64,000 nt of DNA from Aptenodytes patagonicus (Eukaryota > Chordata > Aves > Sphenisciformes > Spheniscidae). This document shows, one piece after another, positions 35,101-45,851 of the stretch (positions are counted from its first letter, which is position 1; each line of letters starts with the position of its first letter). Where the stretch lies: contig NC_134951.1 in NCBI RefSeq assembly GCF_965638725.1, positions 1,984,001 through 2,048,000 on the forward strand, in the 5' to 3' direction. Both the position numbers and the translations under genes were made by a program. The notes below the pieces were generated by a model. The model did no database searches. It was not told the DNA's origin and was given only the letters and a program-made list of their open reading frames with translations.

Positions 35101-37444
35101 ATCTACGCCTGGGAGCACATCTTCGACCAGTACGACCGCCACCGTGGCCAGCAAAGCACGTAAGGGCTGGCAGGGGGGCGGGCACGGGTTGGGGGGCCGT
35201 GCCCACCGCCCACCTACGCCTTGCTGCCTCTGCCGGCAGGTCCTCGCTGGTCCCCTCCAAGTACTCCATGACGGCGATGATCTTCATTGTGATGCTCAGC
35301 TTCTACTACTTCTCTCGCCATGTGAGTGACTCGCCCCCCCACCCCGGGAAGCTCCCCTCCCCTCTGCGTCTTCACCCTCGGCCCCTGCCCTTATTTTTGC
35401 AAGCTCCAAGGCAGCAGGATCTGTCCCCAGCCATGGACAGCATCATCAGCTCTTCTCCAAGGAAGCCCACCCAAGGAAGCCCTTTCTCTCCCAGGACCAC
35501 ATCAGTGCAGAGACCACCTCCATCTCACCCCCGTGAGGGGATGCACTGGTGGGTGGGAACTGGGGGTGCAGCCATCTCCTCCCACCCACAGGTGGAGAAG
35601 CTGGCCAGGACCCTCTTCCTCTGGAAGATCGATGTCCATGACCAGAAGGAGCGGGTCTACGAGATGCGGCGCTGGAACGAGGCCCTTGTCACCAACATGC
35701 TGCCCGAGCACGTGGCCCGGCACTTCCTGGGCTCCAAGAAGCGGGACGAGGTGAGGGGCACCCAGGAGGGAGGGATTTGCCCCCATTTGTTTGGGGGGGG
35801 GGGGGGGGGGGGCCTCTGGATCCAGAGGCTTTGCCAAAGGCTCTGGCTGAGCATCTTTGGTTGGATGAAGATGATGTCTTGGCTGTGCAAGACGAGGTTG
35901 CAGAGCACCCTCATTTTTTTCACGTGCCAAGAGGAGATGGCTTCACAGGAGGGTTTGGGTTTGCCGGAGGTGGTGGTGTCATGCGTGGGCATGTTCCCCG
36001 GCTCACAGCCACTGTCCCATCCTGTCCCCAGGAGCTGTACAGCCAGTCCTACGATGAGATCGGCGTCATGTTCGCCTCCCTCCCCAACTTTGCGGACTTC
36101 TACACGGAGGAGAGCATCAACAACGGGGGCATTGAGTGCCTGCGGTTCCTCAATGAGATCATCTCCGACTTCGACGCGGTGAGTCAGGATGGAGCCGGCC
36201 ACAGGGATGGTATGGGGCCTGGCCAGACCTTCCCTTCCTGCCCCATCTGGGGGCAGAAGGACCTGCCATGGCCCTGGGGTGCCTGAAGGTCTTGTCTCCA
36301 TGGCTCAGCTCCTGGATGAACCCCAATTCCGGTGCATCACCAAAATCAAAACCATCGGCAGCACCTACATGGCCGCTTCTGGAGTGACCCCCGATGCCAA
36401 CGCCAACGGCTACAGCACCAAGGTGAGGGGTCCCCATGGTGGGGGGGGGACAGTGGGCAAGGGGTGGGCAGGCCTGACCCGCGCTGCCCTTGCAGAAGGA
36501 GACCCTCTCAGATAAGGAGCGCTGGCAGCACTTGGCCGACCTGGCTGACTTTGCCTTAGCCATGAAGGTGACGCTGATGAACATCAACTACCAGTCCTTC
36601 AACAACTTCATGCTCCGCATAGGCAAGTCCATGAGCGTGGGGCAGGGTCTGCCTCGGCGTCCCCTGTCCCTCCTTCCCCACGAGTGGTGGGACACTGGGC
36701 AGCAGCTGGAGCTCAGCAGCTGAAGGCAGCAGGGCTGGAGGGGGGGGAGGACACCTCATTGTCCCGACCCACCCCCTGGGATGGACTCTCCTGCAGACCA
36801 GGATGTCCTGTCCGTGTCACCAGGCACGGAGGTGAGCTCTACTCCCCATCTTGCACAGGCATGAACAAGGGGGCCGTGCTGGCGGGCGTCATCGGCGCCC
36901 GCAAGCCGCACTACGACATCTGGGGCAACACAGTGAACGTGGCCAGCAGGATGGAGTCCACCGGCGTGATGGGGAACATACAGGTGGGGCGACGAGGGGG
37001 GGCAAAAATCAGCAACCCGTGGGGGGCTGCAGCCCTCAAAGCACCCCGGGCTTTGGGTGGGAGGGGGAAAGTGCTGACAGGAGCACGCGGGAGGGTTCGG
37101 GCTGGCTGAGGGGCTCCTCCGAGCTGGGAATGGGGCAATGTGATGCGCGCCAAGACAATGGGGCAGGTGGGTAGACCTGTTGCCCGAGTGGCACACGGGG
37201 GTCCCTGCTCGCCGTGTCAAGGACCCCTCCGGCCTCCCACCACGTCTGCTTGTCCCTGCAGGTGGTGGAGGAGACCCACCTCATCCTGAAGGAGTACGGC
37301 TTCCGCTTCGTGCGCCGGGGAGCCATCTACGTCAAGGGCAAAGGGGAGCTGCTCACCTTCTTCCTCAAGGGCCGGGAGAAGCAGGGCTCCTTCGTCAACG
37401 GCTCCTCCGTCACCCTGCCCCATCAGGTGGTGGACAGCTCCTGA
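23169..37444 (+). CDS. ADCY3: ADCY3, membrane adenylate cyclase type 3
   Basis: Twenty coding exons: 23169-23843, 27984-28133, 31653-31783, 32115-32226, 32698-32825, 33087-33245, 33329-33491, 33573-33692, 33864-34006, 34094-34255, 34338-34425, 34527-34643, 34900-35159, 35240-35321, 35592-35750, 36032-36178, 36309-36422, 36496-36622, 36859-36983, 37262-37444. They sum to 3345 nt, or 1114 aa (human about 1144). The enzyme converts ATP to cAMP and is known from olfactory and primary cilia. Six membrane segments (about 77-246) precede catalytic domain C1, with metal-binding D324 (FADIVGF) and D368 (LGDCYYC). A second membrane block (about 590-830) follows, with an N-glycosylation sequon NGT at 728-730. 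C2 carries K946 (KIKTIG), D1032, N1039 and R1043 (NTVNVASRM). All introns are GT-AG except intron 18, which is GC-AG. The start has G at -3 and matches the known N-terminus. Confidence 0.97.
24281..24322. repeat. Decamer triplet and hairpin containing a CArg-type box, ADCY3 intron 1
   Basis: Three tandem decamers (NNAAAAATGG) at 24281-24310 run into an inverted copy. GGCTAAAAATGGCC at about 24289-24302 pairs with GGCCATTTTTAGCT at 24309-24322 (13 of 14 bases) across a 6-base loop. CCAAAAATGG at 24301-24310 fits the SRF CArG consensus CC(A/T)6GG exactly. Confidence 0.7.
27160..27305. repeat. Short GGGTCCAGCC-type tandem repeat in ADCY3 intron 1
   Basis: About six imperfect units of roughly 20-26 bp share GGTCCAGCC and GGGATGGGAC words. 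The array lies about 680 bp before ADCY3 exon 2. It has no coding potential. Confidence 0.75.
28385..29090. repeat. Minisatellite of about 33 bp in ADCY3 intron 2
   Basis: About 20 imperfect copies contain CACAGCCACG, GCAGGTCCC and CATCCC words in a period of about 33 bp. Because 33 is a multiple of three, long frames stay open; the minus-strand frame at 28105-29211 (368 codons) is one such artefact. Several units include CACGTG E-box cores. The array starts about 250 bp after ADCY3 exon 2. Confidence 0.88.
31012..31590. repeat. 13-bp minisatellite directly upstream of ADCY3 exon 3
   Basis: About 44 tandem 13-mers of the type TTTGCACCGTGCG or TTTGCACCTTGTA run to within about 60 bp of the exon 3 acceptor. 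Variants alternate in a higher-order pattern. Perfect ATTTGCAT octamers occur at 31068, 31146, 31276, 31367 and 31458. The Cys/Leu/His-rich and Cys-Lys-Ala-Asn-rich open frames on both strands (up to 268 codons) come from the repeat. Confidence 0.93.
36623..36858 (+). other. GC-AG intron 18 of ADCY3
   Basis: The exon 18 end and intron start read ATAG followed by GCAAGT, the classical consensus of GC-type donors. The acceptor is TTGCACAG at 36851-36858. Joining 36622 to 36859 restores the Gly codon of the conserved MLRIG-MNKG segment at the start of the last C2 exons. No GT near the junction preserves the frame and this sequence. Confidence 0.9.
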
Positions 37445-40400
37445 GGGTCCGGCGCCCGCCCGCCAGCGCAGCCACCGCCTCTGGGCGCAGAGCGGGGAGG
37501 CTCAGGGGGGGGCCCGGCGCCCGCTGCCGGGGACGTCCATCCCACCACGGTCCAGATCTGAAACCAAACTCGAGAAACCAACCCCTTCGCACGACACCTT
37601 TCCGAGCCCCCGCCGGAGGTTTCTGGTGGAGGGTTTGCTCCATTGCACCTGCGGCTGAGCAGGAGGGAGACGCGGGGCTGCCCCGGTGGGCTCCTCCGGC
37701 CGTTCACGCTCGTGCGCAAGCGCACGCAAGCTCGCAGTCCCCGGCGGGCACGGGGCCGGGGACACACGCTACCTTTCCCCGGGCGTCCCGGGCTTCACCG
37801 GGCAGGCGGCCGCACCACCAGCCGCGCCGGGGGACAGCATGACATTAAAGTAGCCTCACGGGCCCCGGCCGCCACGCGCTCGGCACGAGGAGATCCAAAC
37901 TCAGGGCCGGATGGGAAGACACCACATCTCTCCTGCGTGCCGGGAGCGGTAGCTACAAACCGGGAGCATCCGGGGTTTGCTGTTAGTTCGTACCAAGTTC
38001 ATCCTCGTCACAAACCACCGTAGTTAGGAGATCGGGGAGACGGAGAGCGCAGTGCCGCCTTTGACTCGGGGAAGAAGAAAAAGGAACTGATATTGTGTAT
38101 TTCAGATATATAAATATATATAAGAGTACAGATTGACATTTATATATTTTTAACTGTGCCCGTTCCCTCCCCGCAGCGGGGCTCGCGCTCGTCCGGACGC
38201 TGCCCCGCGCACGCTGCAGTCGGCTGCTGTCACTTTGCTGTCGCTTGATGGAAGAGAGGACCAGGGACTGGCCGAGGAGGGGACCGGTGTGTTAAACCCG
38301 ATGCCGCCAGGGCCGGGGCGAAGGCAGGCACCCGCAGAGCGTAATTACACCGCTAGTTTCTTGAATAGAAGCAGTTGAATTTCAAAGCCTGATTCTGCGC
38401 CCGCTTTGTTCTGGGGGTTGTGGGTACAGCGAGAAGGGCTTGCCGGCCTTGCTGAGGGGATGTTGGTTTTGGAGGGGTCCCCAAAGGGGAGGCTGGTGCC
38501 AGGGCTGAGCACCTCCCATCGGCGGCATTCGCTCCTCTCCCTTATTGGGCCTCAGCTGGCTGTGGCAGCAGAGTACCTAACCACTGGGAACGGTGATACG
38601 GACGATACAGGAGTTTAATCCCCACCCCATCAGGCGGAAGGAAATAAAAATCCCCATCCACAGCCTGCGCTGCTCCGTCCCTGCGTTCGCAGGGCCTGGC
38701 TGCGGGCGCAAGCAGCACCCACGGGGACCCGGAGCGGTGCTGGAGAGGGGGAGAAACCCACACCCGCCCTGCCAGACGCAGCCCTCGAGGGTGTTTGTAC
38801 CCTGGGATACAAGCCCGGAGGTGTGATGGGTCTTACGGCCCGGACCTGCCTCCCTCCATCCCCCACAAATAGGGGATTGTGCCCAAGGCCTGGGTTAAGC
38901 CTGGCTTAAGCCTGGCTTTGCCGCAGCTGCCTCAGCGACAAGCAGATTCCCTCAGATTCCTCAGTTCCCACGGATTTCCCCCAAAAGCCTGGCCCAGACC
39001 TTCACCCCACAGCGAGGTCAGGGCTCTGCCTCCCCTCGCGGGAGCGGTAGGAAGAGGCGTGAAAGGTTAGGGCAGGAACTTACACGTAAGTCTGTCCTCT
39101 GCAAACTCATGGCTGCCCTCAGGCACAGGCGAGGCACCCAGCAGCGCCTTTTCCACTTCCCAAACACTTTTCACGGAAGAAAACACAACCACAGAATTAA
39201 AAGTGATGTGGGACAATGAAAACGCCTTTTGATGGTGTGCAGCCGGCATCAGGAGCAGATAATTCAAAAAGCCCGGGCCCCTCCAAACACGAGCGAGTGA
39301 ATGCTCACCCCGCAAGCACCCCACGGGCTGTCAGCTCTTCTAAAGCAGGTTCAGCTGGGAGGCGTCAGCCTCGTGAGCAGCTCTGAATGTTAGGGGCAGG
39401 AATTGCCACCTGGAGCTACGACGCTCGAAAGCTGGAGGTTACATTTAAACGGGTTGTCCAGTTCAATCTGGACAAGGAGCTCTAATGATTACAGAAAAAA
39501 ATTTTAAAAATTACAAAGTGCTTTCCCTGTGCCTTATCACACGTGGGACCGGCATAAAAATGAGACAGGAGAAAATACCGTCATTCAAACCACGTTATAT
39601 ATATTGTCATTTAAACCCCTTTCTATTCTACTAAACTGCATTATAAGGCTAAAGGAAATCAACAGAAGATTTTTTTAAACACCACAATTTCAGTAACGTA
39701 GAACTTTTGTTAACAAGTTTTTAAAGTACTGTTACAAAACAGCAAGTTTTTAAAGATCTGATCCAGACCTGAAGCACAACGACGGGACACCAGCAAAGCT
39801 GCCCCATGCCTGAAGGGAAGGAAAGAGCCCGCGTAAAGCCACTGCTGGTGTGAAATTTTCTGGAAAGTTCAGTGTTTGTGCTTGGGGGGGGCATTAACAG
39901 AGCCCACACGAGGGCACGGGTTGCTGCTGGCAATAACTAAACCTCACCTCTGTCCCTCAACCCCTTCCAGCTTCTAGAGGTCCTTTCCCGGCTGTAGTAA
40001 GCAGGGCACAGATTATTCCGCTTGCTCCCCTCTTTTTGAGGTGCGCTGGATAAGTGCACGGTGCTGATCCACGGGGCATTGCCCCCAAAGCACCGCGATC
40101 TTGAAGTTTTAATACAGTTTTCTCATTCCAACCAATGCAGGAGGCGTTTCCTGCAACCGTGGAGTTCTGCGGCACCCGAACAAGCAAGAAGCGCAGCGCT
40201 GAGGAAAGATTACCTGCAGCGACAGACACCCGAAAGCCTCACGGAAACATTGCTCTCAGGATTCAAACTGGGCCAATTGCTCCTCGGGGGGGTTCCCAGC
40301 AGCAGTGCTGCAGTCCACGGAAAACAACGTGCGTTTCGAGATCGCTCCCCGCAGGCGCGGGAGCTCCGGGAGGCGCGTTACTGAGGAGAGCCAGGGTGGC
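37445..40400. other. Facing 3' UTRs of ADCY3 (+) and CENPO (-)
   Basis: The stop codons of the two convergent genes are about 2.96 kb apart. ADCY3 side: possible poly(A) signals are ATTAAA at 37844-37849 and AATAAA at 38643-38648, and an AT-rich stretch with TATATAAATATATATAA-type sequence lies at about 38093-38150. CENPO side: a minus-strand ATTAAA lies at about 40108-40113, with no clear AATAAA. I could not decide where either transcript ends, so overlap is possible. No other gene is seen here. Confidence 0.5.
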
Positions 40401-43400
40401 TTACGGTGCTCCATCCACGCTTTCTTCAGCGCTGCTGAAGGAGCGGAAGGCTTTGTGCAGGGCCACGCGGCGAAACAGGTCCGAGTGAGCTGCTGCCGTC
40501 TCTGCTAGAGATGCGGGAGCGTCCGCTGGCAGGCAGAAGCGGACGGATCAGTGGGGAAAGAAAAATCATATTGCCAGCATAAAACTATTTGCTTCTCATT
40601 CTTCCCTTGTCCCCAGAGAATTTTTCACTCTCCCTTGCCGTATGTTTTTTCTTCTCATAACCCTTCTCTCTCCTTCCTAACCCTTCGTGTCCTGCAGCTC
40701 CCCCACGGGATTTGTTGGCTGCAGAAAGTGCGAGCGCCTTAAGAAACACCCGCTGCTGAAGGGCGAGGACAGTAACGTGGGAGCCTCAGCCACCTAGTTG
40801 CTCTCTTAGCTCAGAAGACACTGAAGTTTGTGAGCAAAGGCAGAACTTCACCTATAAAGGGATGGCTACCGCAAGGAAAGGAGAGGGGGAACCATTGATA
40901 CAGTACACGACTCCTCCTCCAGCCTAACCGCCAGCCAAGGAGCTGGCAGAAGCAGGCCTGAGACGGCAACTGAGGGCAGAGAGAAGAGACTGTCGGTCCC
41001 AGATGCCCCGTTCAGAGCTCCATCTAGCTGCACGTTGGTCCACGCGCTCCACAGCCCAGCCAGCCAGCCGCGAGCGGGACACGGCGTGGCTGGAAACGCG
41101 GGGAGACAGACAGGCAAGTGATTCCTCAGCCCAGTCTGGCATTTGTAGTATCCGGTCAGAAAACAGTGCAGATCCAGGATCGAGCCGTGCCACAGCGTTA
41201 GGGCCGCACAAGACGCTCGGCATCGCGGTCAGCCTTTGCTGTACCAGGAGGAGGTAGCGCTGCTGATACAGAGGAGGGGGAGCCGGTGGCATCAGGGAAA
41301 GATTTTTTGGGCAGAGATCTTTGTTACGAGTATTTCACAGTATTCCCGACCCTTTCAAAGGGGTTGTAAACCTTGCTCCTGCCTCTCTTCTCTCTGCTGT
41401 TGCACTGCGGCACATGCCAGCACACCTAATAGCGCAGCAGGGGCAGTTAGGGGCCTGGCTGCACGACGCGAGACATCCCAACACCAGGCCTCAATTAGTC
41501 ATTTATCTAATTGCACCGAGAGAGAGAAATTCCTGATGCTGAAAAGATCCTGCCTGATTTGCCTACAAGTAACTCCCACCCTACGGAAAGATCACGGGGC
41601 TGGGTGCCAGGTTTTCAAGGATAGGAAACGAGTCCAAGGCCGTTAAGTCGACTGGAACAAACCATCACTGCGATTGAGACTGACAGCGCCCGAGTTTCTG
41701 GCTGCACTTGCTTGCCAGGCACTCCCACGCGTGCGGAGTGCACTAGCGCAGGCTGGGCTCTATCCGTGAGACTTGTGAAAACAGCACCCTGATCCTGCTG
41801 GGGCCGTACCGGAGTCTGCGCTCCGAGTAATTGCAAACTGGGAACGAGCAGCCTGTCCGTCTGAAGCGATCCAAGCTTGCACTCACACCTTTCCTTTCTC
41901 AGCCCCATCGTATTTCCCTCCCTCCAGCCACCCCATCTTGCCAGTGCTGCAAGAGATCTGTGCTCTTGTGCCAGGGATGAGTTACAACTGCTTCAAGACC
42001 CAGCACCAATTGCACACAATCTCTTCTATAATCTTTTCTCCCTCAGAAATATGACAGCTTGCTCCCTTTGGTCCCCAAACTCAACTAGAAAGAAACACCA
42101 TCCATCTGCGGAACCACAGTACAGCCTGCCCACCCCACACCCCCGGGCAGACCCCCGCACCATCCACTTACGTGTGCAGGAAACGGTGACTTCAGTGGGG
42201 AGGCTGCAACAGAGATCTCCGTAAAGCAGCCTCACGTTGAACGGAAAGGTCTTGCTTTTACTTGACACGTTGTAATTAAAGACCAGCAAGTTACACAAGG
42301 AGTTCCTCTGCAAGGTTCCTTCTATCCGGTCTGAAAAGCGGTCCTGGAGGGAACGAAGACATGAAAGCTAGGAAGGGAGTCCATCAGCATGGGACCGAGA
42401 GCTCGCCCAGTGCGGTGCCCCCACCCACCATACCAGCCCGGCATGCCTGTACACTCTGGGGTGGCTGTACATCGAACAAGCCTTGTGTGGGAAAGACTTA
42501 AATAAAGAAATGCTCGTGCGCACACTTAAGCCACGTCTTCCAGCGGCTTTTTACAACATCACAGCTATTTCAGCTTAGGGACCTCCGGAGGGGAGGACAG
42601 CTTTGCGTTTGGCAGTAAATTTTAAATGAGCAAGACATTCAAGTACGTGACAATCGATGAAACGGGCAACTGAGTTTATAGTCACACAACAAATTGTGAA
42701 GTTCTAAACACCAGAACTGCGAGTGTTCCACATAAAGAAAGCTGCCCAGATTCCCCCCAGCGCTTCAGAGACTCGCAACGCCTGGTGCATCAAAGGGAAA
42801 AGGACGGGTGAACAGCATCGCTGCGGCCAGCGGTACCTGTAACTGGTCTGCCTGGTACCTCCTCCCCGCGTAAGCGTTGAGGTGGTCTGACAGGACAGAC
42901 AAGAAGCGCCTGATGTCCGTCTGCAAGTACTTCTTGGCGATCTGCTCCAGGGGGATGAAGATGGGGACGGAGTGGCGGTGAATCTGCACTTCTGCCTTGG
43001 TGAGCAGGTCCAGGTGGTAGGAATCCAGGTAGGTGCCCTCGTAAGCCGTGCTGATGCAGAAACAGACTCCCCGCTTGGTCAGCTTCCCACTGATCCCTTG
43101 GGTCCCGAGAGAGGGTTTACTCAGCGCTGCTCTAACTCATCAGCGCCAGGCAGCTTTGCTGGGGCAACACAGACTGCGAGAGGGGCTGCGTCCTCTTACT
43201 ACGCTAGCTCAGGGAGCTCCCTCAGAGGGTTAAAGACTTGCAAGAGTTTAGGGACATAAAACACAGCAACTTTTTAATAAGGGACCTCTAACGAATTGAA
43301 GTAGCTTAAATTCCCAGTAGCTGAGTTATGCTGCCACTTCCAAACACGGTCCCGGCTCCAGCGCAACAGGGAGAACAGGCTGCCCTGGGTGGAGGAAGGC

Positions 43401-45131
43401 AGCGCTTCACTGCCCCAAGGAGAGCGGCAGGAGTGCTCACGGCGGGGCTCAGCACACTTGCATCAAGCAGGACTCGCATCCTCGCACTGGCCAGAACACA
43501 GAGCAAAGGTGACTCTCGCTGGAAACCAAAGTTTTTTAAAAAAAGCTCAGGGGCAGACGAAAAGAGAGTGCTGACCTCACAAGCTTGCTTGGAAGACCCA
43601 GACCCACTGGATGTTTAACTGCCTAATTCCCAAAGATTTCACTTATAAGGTAGTTATATGTTTTCCAGAATCTAGACCGTAGTTTAAATGATACAATTCA
43701 GTAAATAATAATTCCTGGAACATCCCAGAGGCCTCCTGTGAAAGGCAGGGAATTACAAGGTTACTGCTCTTCCAGCATTTTCAGACTCTAAAGGCTCTGA
43801 GCACAACAGCAGCAACGTTAACGGGGAAGTTACACTTCACACCAGGCTCATGTTCCAAAATTTAGCACCCCAGAAATGCAGCCATTAGCAGAACACACGC
43901 AAATCTCTCGAGGCATTACCTGTGAGGTAAAAGACCTGCAGCATGGCCTTAACGCTTTTTATCTTCCACTCTAAAACAGCCCGAGCACTGGGCTGTGCCG
44001 GATCCGACACGACTCCTTCTTTCCCAAGTTGCTACAAAAGCCGGAAGAGAAGAGAGGTCAGAAATCGCTGACGCGAACACGTCACCCGCAGGGAACACAG
44101 TCAGGCTACAGAGAAATAATAACCCGGCTCTGAGAAAAGCGAGATGGCATTTCAAGCGGAAAAGGGGAGAAATGAAGCAGAAGAGGGGAGAAAAACTCAG
44201 GAAGAGAGTTCGGAAATGGCCACACGACCTCCAAGCAAGGAGACCCGGCAGTCCTGGACTACACGGTACTGAAAACAGGGGACGCCAGGACTATATGTCA
44301 CTTAAAAAGGGAAAATAAAAAAATAATAGTTGACTCTATGTGAATAACCTCAGTAAACCCACCCCCTGAGAGCATGAGCACACCAGAGCCCTCTGCCAGA
44401 TCTCTGCAGCAGGCCCTTTCTCACCCCCTTTTGCTGCAGGTCCACTTTAGCCCGCAGCTCATCCCTCTGGAGTCTCAGCTCCTGCACTCTCGCTTTCAGC
44501 CTGGCCAGCTTCTCTTCTTGCTGCTCCGTTTCCTCTTGCTTCACGGCTGCCTCATGAGCCCGCGCCTCCAGCATTTCCAGGTGAGCGAACACCCCTGCGA
44601 GGAAAAGCACGACACGCTCAAAAATCCAGGCTGTGATTATTAGTGGTCTGCACTGTGGTACCCAAAACAAAACAGGTCCAGTGCAGATACGTAAAGAAAC
44701 CACTTACAACAGCTTTTCAAAGGGGCAGAAGACAGGCAAACATCTGGCAAAGAGGCTTTTGGGAATTTGAAACAGCGAGGCTGAGTGCCAGCAGACCCTA
44801 AACAACACTGGGGTGCCCCACACCAGCTAGCTAAGCTCCTGAAAAGCAGAGTAAGCTAGCAAACGCACCAGTCCCGATCCCAAGAGATCTGCAATTCCCA
44901 GTTTTACTTCTAACCCAGCACACAGAGCAGCGAAGTGGCTTCTCTGAAGCCCCTGTACCCTAAACTGGCCGAGAGGGACTCAAGACACAACTCAGCAAGC
45001 CAGGGGGTCACTTCTGGCCCCAAGCATTTTAGGGTTCACTCCTACAGGAGGACACACTCTGCGCTTGGATGTCCCGCACCCTGCACCCCAGACAGCTCAC
45101 CATCTGGTGAATACGCTTTCCCTTCCTCCAT
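40401..45131 (-). CDS. CENPO: CENPO, kinetochore protein of the CENP-O/P/Q/U/R complex
   Basis: Coding exons on the minus strand in order: 45131-45101 (start), 44594-44425, 44031-43920, 43096-42837, 42343-42172, 40525-40401 (stop TAA 40403-40401). They sum to 870 nt, or 289 aa (human 300). All splice sites are GT-AG; the fourth acceptor ends in AAG. The N-terminus MEEGKAYSPDG joins GVFAHLEMLEARAHE, matching the human start. Residues about 15-65 form a Glu/Lys/Leu-rich coiled coil. The rest (about 105-289) is the tandem-RWD region, with conserved GKLT-RGVC-CISTA, HHSVP/RHSVP-FIPLE and NAY-GR-YQAD segments. The protein sits at the inner kinetochore and supports chromosome attachment. A non-coding exon 1 ends at 45715. 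The last exon was identified by an AHSDLF and LHKAFRSF match to the human tail and is the least certain. Confidence 0.93.
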
Positions 45132-45714
45132 CTTCCCTCGCCACTCTCCTGCAAGCGAGAAGGCAGACCTCAGCCCTCCCTGGCCAGGCTCCGTCCCTTG
45201 GGAAGCGGCGACGTGGGGGCAGCAAGAGCTCTTCCTCAGGGGACCTTCCTCTTCCTCCTGCTGCTGCAACGGGACTCCGAGAAGCGCCGAGGGCAGGTCT
45301 AGCACCCGGGCTGGCCCCTCGCAGGAACAATCCCAGGGGCCGATGGCTGAAACGACACATTATAACCCACCGCTTTCTGTAAGCCACCATTTCACACCAG
45401 CCCCCCCCCCCCCTCCAGGGAAACCCCCCGGGAGCGCAGGAACGGACAGGATTCACCGCCCTCCTTCACCGCCGAGCCCGGAGAGCCGCCACAGCCCCGA
45501 GGAGGCGGCGGGGAGGCACCCGGGGCTCTCCCCACACGGACGGGCTGGGGTGGGCCGGGATCCCCGGAGACCCCGCCGAGGGGGACAGGGACAAGGGGGG
45601 GGGGGGGGGGGGGGGGGGGGAAGCTGGGCAGCCGGGTGGCCGGGGGTCTCCGCACCAGGGGGGGCTGAGGGGGCCCCGCCGCCGGCCCGGTTCCCCACCG
45701 GCTCCCGCGCTCAC

Positions 45715-45851
45715 CACAGCAGCCGGAGCATCAAACTGCGCGCCTCAGCGCCGCCGGAAGGACGTCACCCCCCCCCCCGACGCCATTTCCCACCACCACC
45801 GTTTGCCGTACAACAAAATGGCGGCGGAGCTGCCTCCTCCCGGCGCCCGGC
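45715..45851. promoter_or_regulatory. Bidirectional CENPO / PTRHD1 promoter and CENPO exon 1
   Basis: CENPO non-coding exon 1 ends at 45715 with the donor GTGAGC (minus strand), and PTRHD1 starts coding at 45852, so both transcripts start within about 140 bp. The CpG-rich gap holds an ETS-like CCGGAAG (45754-45760), a CRE-like GACGTCAC (45761-45768), a YY1-type AAAATGGCGGC (45815-45825) and an opposite GACGCCATTT (about 45779-45788). There is no TATA box. Confidence 0.75.

Noticed and set aside
40401-40511. Alternative acceptors in CTCTAG / TAGCAG at about 40507-40512 for the last CENPO exon
   Set aside because: They keep the frame but lack a pyrimidine tract and would drop about ten residues present in the human protein; the acceptor at 40526-40527 is stronger.
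45715-45731. CENPO start at the ATG in exon 1
   Set aside because: Its frame does not join the conserved coiled-coil exon; it reads into a stop and is better seen as an upstream frame.
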